From a bacterium (lineage in GTDB: Bacteria; Myxococcota_A; Bradymonadia; UBA7976; UBA1532), in assembly GCA_030426085.1 (NCBI GenBank), contig JAUHYW010000094.1, forward strand, positions 1-33,234: DNA of 33,234 nt, read 5' to 3'. Position 1 is the stretch's first letter, and every line of letters begins with the position of its first letter. Both the position numbers and the translations under genes were made by a program. The notes beneath the pieces were generated by a model. The model had not been told where the DNA came from. It searched no databases and saw nothing but the letters and a program-made list of their open reading frames with translations. Below are positions 27,301-33,234 of this stretch, piece by piece.

Positions 27301-30300
27301 ACAGCCAGCGCTACACCATCGACGAGGACGGCCTGCGGGTCACCGCCATCGAGCTCGGCTTCGAAGCCGAGGATGGCACCCCCTACAGCCTGCGCCGCGA
27401 GATCCGCTACGAGCCGCTCTTCGACGAGGTCGTCGAGGCCACCGACTGGATGCGCATCGACGAGAGCGGCAGCGCCCGCTCCTCCCGCCGCAGCACCCGG
27501 TACGGCCGCGACGAGTTCGGCCGGCTGGTCTCGATCGCCCGCCCCGGCGATACGCTTCAGGCGCCCACCGAAGAGTACGTCTTCGACCTCGGCGTCCCCT
27601 CGCGCATCATCTCGCGCAGCCGCAGCGAGAGCGGCGGGCCGCTCGACATCGAGCGGATCATCTGCCTCGACGGCCGCGGCCGCGAGTTCCAGACCCGCAC
27701 CCTGATCCACGAGGGGCGCTACCAGGTCTCGGGCTTCAACCAGTACAACGTGCAGGGCCAGCCGTGGCGCACGTTCCAGCCGTACATCGGCGCCGACGCC
27801 GAGTGCGACCTGACCCCGCCGGCCGACACCCGCTTCGCCGAGCTCTTCCGCGACGCCACCGGCCGCGCGCTGAGCACGACCCTGCCCGACGGCGAGATCT
27901 TCGGCGACGCCTCGAGCGGGCGCACCGTCTACGGCCCGCTCACCGTCACCACCTTCGACCAGGAGGACAACGACCCGCAGAGCCCGCACGCCGACACCCC
28001 GACCGTCCGCCGCATGGACGGCCTGGGCCGACTGATCGCCTTCGAGCGCCCGCTGGCCGACGGCCGGGTCTCGATCTCGCGCACCACGTACGACGGCCTC
28101 GGCCGCATCGAGGCCGCCGCCGACGCCAACGGCAACCGCAAGGGCCAGACCTACGACCTGCTCGGGCGGGTGGTCCGCATCGACGACCCCGACGCGGGCA
28201 CCACGACGCTGACCTACGACGACGCGAGCAACGTCATCACCCGGGAAGACGCCCGCGGCGTCGTGCTGCGCTCGCTCTACGACGGCCAGAACCGCCTCGT
28301 CGAGCAGTGGGACGAGGCCGACCGCGAGGGCAGCCTGCACCGCTTCGTCTACGACGTCGACCCGAGCTGCGACGCCGAGCTGTGCACCCACACCGCCGCC
28401 CGCCCGGTGCGCGGCGAGTTCCCCGGCCTCGCCGGGACCAACGTCGAACACTACGGCTACGACCTGCGCGGCCGGCGGGTGCGCACCCGCCGGGTGCTCG
28501 AGGGCGTGCCCTTCGACCTCGAGGTGACCTTCGACAACGTCGACCGCACCGTCGCGACGACCTACCCCAACGGACGCACCCTCGAGTACACCTACGACGG
28601 CGCCGCGCGTCTGACGGGCATCGAGGGCCTCATCCCGTCGATCGAGTACGACGACCGCGGCCAGCAGCGGTCGATGACCTACGCCGACGGATCGCGCCTC
28701 GCGCAGAGCTACGACGCCATCCTGCGGCTCGCCGCCCGGCGCATCGACGACGGCGCCGGCGAGTCGCTGCAGGTGCTCGACTACACCCGCGACCGCGTCG
28801 GCAACATCCTCGAGATCGCCGACGGCGCCGCCTTCGGCCCCGACCTCGGCGGCCGCTTCGAGTACGACGCCTGGTATCGCACCACCCTCGCCGACCTCGC
28901 CCCGAGCGCGGCCGACGGCGGCGAGCAGCTCACCTCGACCTACGACCTCATCGACAACGTCGTGACCCGCGCGTCGTCGCGCACCCAGACGGCGCTGGCG
29001 GTCGGTGACTACGACTACGCGGGCGCCGGCCCCCACGCGTTGACCCGCGCCGGCGACCTGAGCCTGAGCTACGACGCGGCCGGCCACGCGGTGCAGCGCG
29101 GCGGGCAGGGCTTCGAGTGGGACGCCCGCGGCCGCCTGAGCGCCGTCTCGGCCGGCGACGACACCATCGCCCGCTACACCTACGGCCTCGGCCACCAGCG
29201 CGCGGTCGAGGTGGTGGGCGACAGCACCACCCTGTACGCCAGCCCGATCTTCGAACTGCGCGACGGCATCTCGACCCTCTACGTCGCCATGGGCAACAAC
29301 CGCCTGGCGCGCATCGAGGACGACGCGCTGGCCACCACCGCGCTCACCGACGTGGCGCCGCTCGACCAGGGCCGGTCCGAACCCGACGGCCGCATCGACG
29401 CCGCCGACGCCTGGGTCGCGCTGGCCGCCGAAGAGGGCGTGCTCGACGCGCCCGCCGAGACCTCGGCCGCCGGCGCGCTGCTCGAGAGCGCCGTGCGCCG
29501 GATGTTCCTCGACCAGGGCCCGGCGACGACCTTCCTGCACCACGACCACCTCGGCTCGATCGTCATGGCCACCGACGGCGACACCGGCGAGGTCATCGGC
29601 CAGCGCGCCTTCTACCCGACCGGCGTCGAGCAGCCGGGGGCCGTCGGCTACGTCGACGACTATGGCTTCTCGGGCCAGGAGCACGACGCGACCACCGGCC
29701 TGATCAACTTCGAGCACCGCCTGCTCGACCCGCGCACCGGCCGCTGGATGAGCCCCGACCCCAACTTCTCGGTCGTGCGCGCCGAGGATCTGACCAACCC
29801 CGGCGAGGCGCTCACCGGCTACGGCTACGTCGGCGACAACTACGCCAACGGCGTCGACCCCGATGGGCTCGAGACCACCGGCGCCACGAAGGGCGGCGGG
29901 GCCAACGGCAACGCCGCCAAGACCAAGACGCGCAACCCGGCGAAGAAGGCCATCAACGCCGTGTGCAAGGCCTGCAAAGCGGCCGGCAAGGTGATGAACT
30001 GGAAGATGCGCCGGGCGATGGGCGACACCACCACCTACTCGACGCCCGAGCTCGAGACCATGGTGGGCGAGGCCAAGAGCCGGGCCGCCAACCTGCGCCA
30101 CCCGTCGACCATCAAGCGGGTCAAGCTGGCGCTGGCGACGGGCAAGTTCATCAAGGGCTCGGTCGAGATCGCGTTCGGCGCGGTCGAGGTGGCCAACGGC
30201 GATCCGATGGGCATCGAGAGCATCATGGATGGCGGGATGGAAGCCTACGAAGCCTTCCAGGAGCTGCGCACCCTCAAGAACCTCGACCCGAAGAACCCGG

Positions 30301-30491
30301 CCGACGCGGCCAAGCTGGCGGCGGACATCCCCGGCTTCCTCGACAAGGCGGCCAGGCACTACGACGCCAAGGTCAGCAAGTACAACCTGGCCCTCATGGG
30401 CCGGGTGCAGGACCAGCTCCTCAAGACCGGCCTGCCGGTCCCGCGGGAGATGACCCAGGTGCACGACGGCACCAGCGGCGACTTCAAGTGA
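24336..30491 (+). CDS. Secreted SpvB/TcdB-like RHS-repeat protein with variable C-terminal domain
   Basis: A protein of 2051 residues. The signal peptide (about 1-23, FPIAALA) is followed by an SpvB-type domain: VSLPEGPGSLEGIGE, LRLAYSSGAG, VGWSLDMPHIER (about 30-130). Residues about 355-645 hold six FG-GAP/VCBS-type D-x-N/D-G-D-G repeats (for example DINGDALPD at 359 and DVDGDGFAD near 418), likely calcium-binding. The RYRYRDGFYDGLEKRFRGF segment near 725-745 is a TcdB middle/C signature. About 900-1660 is rich in YD/RHS repeats. The RHS core follows: HHDHLGS near 1734, then GLINFEHRLLDPRTGRWMSPDP (1788-1809) and DPDGLE near 1842, a DPxGL-like site where related proteins cleave themselves. 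The last about 205 residues are a distinct helical domain with Lys-rich and hydrophobic helices. A D/G insert near 1675-1690 (EPDGRIDAADAW) looks dockerin/EF-hand-like. The start has GAGGT 4 nt upstream. A toxin or surface/adhesion role is likely but unproven. Confidence 0.9.
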   Translation: MNRLRRTATALAASLLFPIAALAQTGVSDDRVSLPEGPGSLEGIGENVSLNPNMGVMAYGVPIEVPQGFAGVTPGLRLAYSSGAGSSVVGVGWSLDMPHIERATLRGLPSYGRSDMFAADGSNELVEIPGAAVPTYRARYEGGFVRYSWLDAGDGREGYWQAEYPDGRVATFGARIDGAPVPEARVSGPDGTFRYMVVDTVDVYGHRMTHTYQKSGNASLVRQIEYVFDQSGAARYAVSFDYEERSDATGFDVLSDARPGFDERLTERLAAVNVFSGPDRIRRYELAYEPYADSGGFTRLAEVAMRGAEGGVYPAVQRFTYSRTLEGVCDAGADCARPFVIDMGNIGVNIGVGRATFVDINGDALPDLLDTTDDGAHRFILNVPTADGRPHFADAPIFSAVGQGSGFRLGTPFVQVLDVDGDGFADLLDARNGRALFNRAGGDWAGLEPLAETAAVGDALGADFDQGDGELRTLRFIDLDNDKRIDLMRSTRETTSVWFNQGVDGFVEDEDIDLLGYDLQVDSIDMSDMNGDGLLDAVKLSVGGLRYKLNLGHGRWGEEIEILGLALDESELDLATLDDINGDGLSDVVVVAGREVKYAINRNGETFSQVARIGSDAVDGELPLRDATVTVLMADINGNGSTDVVWLDAQGRVTALELFPVRPNQLSRVENSLGQITEITYTTSVQQMALDSGEWAHPLPHPMLIVEQIDRSDAVHGVHEITRYRYRDGFYDGLEKRFRGFAHVEVTTVGDATQETGLQVTEYDVGATDPYRAGLTLSERSLSADRPLGEIANTYADCPLAEVPDTTPAIRYICQTATDTRVMEGASAAEHVLVRQETTYDGYGNITLSANLGVVETGGGACAPCEGGAETFGAACGAACRGDEVFIETEHVQPGADTDGRWILKAPYRISTYGDPDSALRTESLFYYDGPDFEGLPLGSLTLGAIARTTQKVNAGDDAVIETGRYRRDEDGNIIESLDPLGVPGEAAHSQRYTIDEDGLRVTAIELGFEAEDGTPYSLRREIRYEPLFDEVVEATDWMRIDESGSARSSRRSTRYGRDEFGRLVSIARPGDTLQAPTEEYVFDLGVPSRIISRSRSESGGPLDIERIICLDGRGREFQTRTLIHEGRYQVSGFNQYNVQGQPWRTFQPYIGADAECDLTPPADTRFAELFRDATGRALSTTLPDGEIFGDASSGRTVYGPLTVTTFDQEDNDPQSPHADTPTVRRMDGLGRLIAFERPLADGRVSISRTTYDGLGRIEAAADANGNRKGQTYDLLGRVVRIDDPDAGTTTLTYDDASNVITREDARGVVLRSLYDGQNRLVEQWDEADREGSLHRFVYDVDPSCDAELCTHTAARPVRGEFPGLAGTNVEHYGYDLRGRRVRTRRVLEGVPFDLEVTFDNVDRTVATTYPNGRTLEYTYDGAARLTGIEGLIPSIEYDDRGQQRSMTYADGSRLAQSYDAILRLAARRIDDGAGESLQVLDYTRDRVGNILEIADGAAFGPDLGGRFEYDAWYRTTLADLAPSAADGGEQLTSTYDLIDNVVTRASSRTQTALAVGDYDYAGAGPHALTRAGDLSLSYDAAGHAVQRGGQGFEWDARGRLSAVSAGDDTIARYTYGLGHQRAVEVVGDSTTLYASPIFELRDGISTLYVAMGNNRLARIEDDALATTALTDVAPLDQGRSEPDGRIDAADAWVALAAEEGVLDAPAETSAAGALLESAVRRMFLDQGPATTFLHHDHLGSIVMATDGDTGEVIGQRAFYPTGVEQPGAVGYVDDYGFSGQEHDATTGLINFEHRLLDPRTGRWMSPDPNFSVVRAEDLTNPGEALTGYGYVGDNYANGVDPDGLETTGATKGGGANGNAAKTKTRNPAKKAINAVCKACKAAGKVMNWKMRRAMGDTTTYSTPELETMVGEAKSRAANLRHPSTIKRVKLALATGKFIKGSVEIAFGAVEVANGDPMGIESIMDGGMEAYEAFQELRTLKNLDPKNPADAAKLAADIPGFLDKAARHYDAKVSKYNLALMGRVQDQLLKTGLPVPREMTQVHDGTSGDFK

Positions 30492-30497
30492 GGCCCC

Positions 30498-30525
30498 GGC
30501 CCACGCCGCGTGCGCGGCGTGGGCC
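30498..30525 (+). terminator. 12-bp perfect hairpin after the RHS gene
   Basis: GGCCCACGCCGC / GCGGCGTGGGCC with a GTGC loop begins 6 nt after the stop codon. It is the strongest inverted repeat in the window. No T-tract follows (TCGATCC), as is common in very GC-rich genomes, so the efficiency is unknown. It separates the RHS gene from the lipoprotein gene. Confidence 0.65.
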
Positions 30526-30584
30526 TCGATCCGACCCGCTCGACGACCCGATACACCCACACCCGATCCTCACGGAGCCCGACC

Positions 30585-31031
30585 ATGCAGCGCCACATCA
30601 ACCGCCTGACCGCCCACCTGCTGACCTTCGCCGCCGCCCTCGCCCTCTTCGCCTGTGACGGCAGCACCAGCGAGACCCCCCAGCCGCCCGCCGCCGACGG
30701 GGGCGTGCCCGACAGCGGACCCGAGCCCGAGGTGCCCGGCGCCTTCCTCGGCGTCCACCCCGACGCCCGGTCGTGCGAGGTGATGCTCCTCGACGCCGAC
30801 GGCCAGCTCGGCGCCCCGGTCTTCGGCGCCGCCGTCGAGGGCCGCAGCCTGCGCCGCGGCGACCGCCTCGCCGTCGCCTTCGCCCACCGGGCCGACGCGT
30901 CCATCGCCGCCGGCGCCGTCGGCCTCGTCGCCGCGAACGGTGGCGACGGCGTGCAGCTCGAGTCGGCGACGTGCTTCGACGCCGCCGGGCGCCCGCTGCC
31001 CGAGGCCGACGCGGTGCTCGAGGCGCTCTGA
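30585..31031 (+). CDS. Small lipoprotein of unknown function
   Basis: A protein of 148 residues. The signal LLTFAAALALFAC gives a lipobox with the Cys at 24 and Asp at +2; in enterobacteria Asp+2 keeps a lipoprotein in the inner membrane, but the rule may differ here. A Pro/Asp/Glu-rich linker (about 25-50, ETPQPPAADGGVPDSGPEPE) of the kind seen in Myxococcota lipoproteins follows. The rest is a small beta-rich domain (SCEVMLLDADGQLGAP ... GVQLESATCFDAAGRPLPEA) with two Cys residues that could form a disulfide. No family recognised. The ATG was chosen for the signal and for GGAG at 30574-30577. It lies directly after the RHS gene, so a role as its partner or immunity protein can be imagined but nothing in the sequence shows it. 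Confidence 0.72.
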   Translation: MQRHINRLTAHLLTFAAALALFACDGSTSETPQPPAADGGVPDSGPEPEVPGAFLGVHPDARSCEVMLLDADGQLGAPVFGAAVEGRSLRRGDRLAVAFAHRADASIAAGAVGLVAANGGDGVQLESATCFDAAGRPLPEADAVLEAL

Positions 31032-31231
31032 GCCCTGGCCCGTCCTTCCGATCGATCCAGACTGGAGCCGGCGGCGCCCCCCTGCCCGGGGCCGCCCTTC
31101 AGAGGCCGCCTTCCGCTCTGTGCCCGCGCGCCTCGACCCCCCGACACCCAGTGCCACAGCCCGTGATCGCGTCCCTCGACCGCCCTCCGCGGCGCTGATC
31201 CCGATGAGCCATCGGGGGGCTCGCGGAAGGG

Positions 31232-31260
31232 TTGACCTCGGTGTCGGCGAACCTGACTCT
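31232..31260 (+). promoter_or_regulatory. Possible promoter of the PDI-like gene
   Basis: TTGACC is followed after 17 nt by GACTCT. The -35 is good and the -10 is weak. The distance to the GTG start is about 75 nt. Confidence 0.3.
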
Positions 31261-31325
31261 GGTCGCGCGAACGCAGGCTTCGGGCCAGACTGGCAGACGA
31301 CCCGAGGTCGTTGCGCCCGCGAACC

Positions 31326-31334
31326 GAGGAGAAG
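31326..31334 (+). promoter_or_regulatory. Strong ribosome binding site deciding the GTG start
   Basis: GAGGAGAAG ends 2 nt before GTG at 31337, with the GAGGAG core 5 nt away. This fixes the start of the PDI-like protein at GTG rather than the earlier in-frame TTG at 31232. Confidence 0.65.
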
Positions 31335-31336
31335 CA

Positions 31337-32767
31337 GTGGCGATCCGGGAAGAGAAAGACGTACTCGTCGTGACGGCCGACAACTTCGACGCCGTGGTGT
31401 CGGCCGATTCGAACGTGCTGGTCGAGTTCTACGCGCCGTGGTCCGGCCACTGCCAAGCGCTGGAGCCCGAGTACGCCAAGGCGGCGGGCACGTTGAAGGC
31501 CCAGCAGGCCGATATTCGATTGGCCAAGGTCGACGCGACGGTCGAGAGCAAGCTGGCGGAGAAGTACGGCGTGCAGGGTTTTCCGACCCTCAAGTTCTTC
31601 AAGAAGGGTCAGGTGATCGAGTACGGCGGCGGCAGCACCGAGGCCGAGATCGTCTCGTGGCTGCGCAAGAAGACCGGTCCGCCGGCGGCCGAGTTGCAGA
31701 CCGCCGACGATGCGCAGGCCTTCGCGGATGCGCGCGAGGTCTCGGTCATCGGCTTCTTCGCCGACGGCGAATCGGACGGGGCCAGGGCGTTCATCGACGC
31801 CGCCGACAGCATCGATGACATCGAGTTCGGGATCTGCCGTGAGCCGACGGCGGCCGAGCGGCTCGGTGTCGAGATGGAGCATGTCGCGCTGTTCAAGACG
31901 TTCGACGAGGGGCGGGCGATCATGCCCGCGAGCGGTGACCCCGAGTCGATTCGCTCGTTCGTACGCGCGGAGTCCGTCGCGCTGGCGACGGAGTTCTCCG
32001 ATGAGGCCGCGCCGAAGATCTTCGGCGGTGAGATCAAGCAGCACATGCTCTTGTTCGTCTCGAAGAGCGCCGAAGACTTCCAGTCGACGCTCGATCAGTT
32101 CACCGAGGCGGCCAGGGCCTTCAAGGGCAAGCTGCTCTTCGTCTACATCGACGTGGACGTCGAGGACAATCTGCGCGTCCTCGAGTTCTTCGGGATGAAG
32201 TCGAGCGATGCGCCGGCTGTGCGCCTCATCGACACGATCGGCGACATGGTCAAGTACGTGACCGACGAGCCGCTCACCGCGGACGGCTTCCGGGCATTTG
32301 CCACCGCTTTCCTCAACGGCGAACTCAAGCCGTTTCTCATGTCGGCCGACATCCCCGCCGAGCAGAGCGGGCCGGTCTACACCCTCGTCGGCAAGTCGTT
32401 CGACGCCGAAGTCTACGGTCATCCGGGCGCGGTCTTCGTCAAGTTCTATGCGCCGTGGTGTGGCCACAGCAAGCAGCTGGCGCCGATCTGGGATTCGCTC
32501 GGCGCGCACTTCGCGGGTGACGAGGGCGTGCGCATCGCGCGGATGGACAGCACCGCCAACGAGGTCGAGAGCGTCAAGATCCGGAGCTTCCCGACGCTGA
32601 AGTACTTCCCGGCGGGCGGCGGCGTCGTCGACTACAACGGCGGGCGTACCCTCGATGACCTGGTCCGCTTCGTCGAGAGCGGCGGCGTCGAGAGTAGCGG
32701 CGTCGATGCGTCTCCCGAGGAGGAGGTCTGGGAGGAGGGCGAAGAGCCGCCCCCCGAGGGCGAGTAG
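31337..32767 (+). CDS. Eukaryote-type protein disulfide isomerase homologue with half-lost active sites
   Basis: A protein of 476 residues with the full order of eukaryotic PDI (P4HB type): a (about 9-117), b (118-217), b' (218-340), a' (345-460), then an acidic tail. Segments are very close to animal PDI: LVEFYAPW, AKAAGTLKA, RLAKVDAT, APKIFGGEIK, LMSADIP, KQLAPIWDSLG, MDSTANEVESVK, DYNGGRTLDD. The active sites differ. Domain a has S36-G-H-C39 and domain a' has C375-G-H-S378, so each CGHC has lost one Cys, each explainable by one base change from TGC (TCC, AGC). The cis-Pro sites (GFPT at 81-84, and SFPT) remain. In a' the buried Glu before YAPW is Lys369. There is no signal peptide and no KDEL. 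Dithiol oxidation should be impossible within one domain; monothiol isomerase, chaperone or thiol-trapping roles are open. Codons include more TTT, TGT and GAT than in the neighbours. Transfer from a eukaryote is the likely origin. Confidence 0.9.
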   Translation: MAIREEKDVLVVTADNFDAVVSADSNVLVEFYAPWSGHCQALEPEYAKAAGTLKAQQADIRLAKVDATVESKLAEKYGVQGFPTLKFFKKGQVIEYGGGSTEAEIVSWLRKKTGPPAAELQTADDAQAFADAREVSVIGFFADGESDGARAFIDAADSIDDIEFGICREPTAAERLGVEMEHVALFKTFDEGRAIMPASGDPESIRSFVRAESVALATEFSDEAAPKIFGGEIKQHMLLFVSKSAEDFQSTLDQFTEAARAFKGKLLFVYIDVDVEDNLRVLEFFGMKSSDAPAVRLIDTIGDMVKYVTDEPLTADGFRAFATAFLNGELKPFLMSADIPAEQSGPVYTLVGKSFDAEVYGHPGAVFVKFYAPWCGHSKQLAPIWDSLGAHFAGDEGVRIARMDSTANEVESVKIRSFPTLKYFPAGGGVVDYNGGRTLDDLVRFVESGGVESSGVDASPEEEVWEEGEEPPPEGE

Positions 32768-32808
32768 GGCGGGCAGCCGTCGCCGAAGGACGAACTCCAG
32801 CCGGATCG

Positions 32809-32960
32809 GATCGAGGTGCCGGATCCAGCCCGGATCGAGGTGCCGGATCGAGGTGCCGGGCACCTTGTCAGGACGAACTCCAGCCGGATCGAGGTGCCGG
32901 GCACCTTGTCAGATCGAGGTGCCGGGCAGCGGATCGGATCGAGGTGCCGGGCACCTTGTC
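32809..32960. repeat. Cluster of six short palindromic repeats (REP-like)
   Basis: GATCGAGGTGCCGG occurs six times, starting at 32809, 32833, 32846, 32887, 32912 and 32937. Three copies (32846, 32887, 32937) continue with GCACCTTGTC, which completes a perfect 7-1-7 palindrome AGGTGCC-G-GGCACCT. A 21-nt flank beginning GGACGAACTCCAGCC is also duplicated (32788-32808 and 32871-32891). Spacing between starts varies (24, 13, 41, 25, 25 nt). This looks like a REP/BIME-type element that grew by local duplication. No transposase is in the window. Confidence 0.8.
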
Positions 32961-33234
32961 CGGCAGCGTTGCAGAACCGGGATCCCGCCTGAACCGTTCT
33001 CGCGACAGGCGGTCGGTGGCGTCGATCGGCAAAGCTCTGCCCCCAGGGGCCGGTCGGTGGCGCCGGCGGTCATCTGTCTGCTCTCGGGGCCCGGGCGTGG
33101 GGCCGGCCGGGCAGACCAATGGCCCCGGATTGCACCGGGTGGCTCATCGGCGGCAGGCGTTTGCCCCGAAGTCGCGGTCACCGGGACCTGGAGGGCAGGC
33201 GTTTGACGACGGGCGCCGGGCACCGGGGCCCCGA
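32961..33234. other. Non-coding end of the window
   Basis: No frame here looks like a gene; both strands give short Arg/Pro-rich readings. A 12-nt direct repeat GGCAGGCGTTTG occurs at 33152 and 33194, and a degenerate copy of the upstream palindrome (GCGCCGGGCACC) lies near the last bases. Confidence 0.5.

Larger units (their letters stand above)
31032..31336. other. Intergenic region before the PDI-like gene
   Basis: A 305-nt stretch without a supported gene. It holds a perfect 6-bp hairpin CCGATG / CATCGG with a 3-nt loop (31201-31215), a possible sigma-70-like -35 TTGACC (31232-31237) with a poor -10 (GACTCT at 31255-31260), and a ribosome site at its end. The frame of the PDI-like gene is open from 31232, but the extra 35 residues are neither signal-like nor PDI-like and are not included. 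Confidence 0.45.

Noticed and set aside
24264..30560. Very long open frame antisense to the RHS gene
   Set aside because: The frame is stop-free because sense codons rarely end in A or T. The translation is a low-complexity run of V, D, H and A with no domain, whereas the sense strand has clear SpvB and RHS motifs.
30585..31031. Lipoprotein as certain immunity protein of the RHS C-terminal domain
   Set aside because: Only adjacency supports it; a strong hairpin lies between the genes and no known immunity family is recognised.
31232..31336. N-terminal extension of the PDI-like protein as an export signal
   Set aside because: The 35 extra residues have no hydrophobic core; GAGGAGAAG directly precedes the GTG at 31337, and PDI similarity begins there.
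32809..32960. CRISPR array
   Set aside because: Repeat spacing is irregular (13 to 41 nt), two copies touch each other, there are no unique spacers of equal length and no cas genes.
32909..33223. Small minus-strand gene at the right edge
   Set aside because: The product is Pro/Arg/Thr-rich and runs into the palindromic repeats, with no ribosome site or motif.

Overview
The window is very GC-rich with strong G/C preference at third codon positions. It encodes outer-membrane-type proteins, several lipoproteins, a giant SpvB/RHS secreted protein and a STAND-type regulator. This suggests a Gram-negative bacterium of the Myxococcota / former Deltaproteobacteria type; that assignment is inferred from style only, as there is no rRNA or other marker. 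I saw no tRNA, rRNA, CRISPR array or insertion sequence.

Left half (203-18543, minus strand): one 18.3-kb operon of six genes joined by a 6-nt gap and then ATGA or TGATG overlaps. In transcription order they are: (1) a CHASE2/PAS membrane sensor with a degenerate histidine-kinase-like ATPase domain; (2) a fusion protein with two tandem PgsC/CapC membrane modules and a large soluble part; (3) a membrane-anchored, probably periplasmic beta-rich protein; (4) a small exported hydrolase resembling poly-gamma-glutamate hydrolases; (5) a 1646-residue exported protein with TPR-like helices and a C-terminal outer-membrane beta-barrel; (6) a 1462-residue PgsB/CapB-like Mur-ligase-type amide ligase. The simplest reading is a machine that makes a poly-gamma-glutamate-like polymer at the inner membrane, passes it across the periplasm, trims it and exports it through its own outer-membrane channel. 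This is the strongest candidate for an undescribed system.

Middle (18737-24102): queF (queuosine pathway, minus strand) is divergent from a secreted YceI-family protein. Then come a roughly 10-helix membrane protein, a STAND ATPase/TPR regulator with a C-terminal winged helix, and a ZU5-like lipoprotein, all on the plus strand.

Right (24336-33234, plus strand): a 2051-residue secreted SpvB/TcdB-like/RHS protein with a variable C-terminal domain, closed by a 12-bp hairpin. It is followed by a small lipoprotein and then a remarkable gene for a complete eukaryote-style protein disulfide isomerase (a-b-b'-a' plus acidic tail). In that protein both CGHC active sites have lost one cysteine, a different one in each site (SGHC and CGHS). 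The window ends in non-coding DNA with a cluster of short palindromic repeats.
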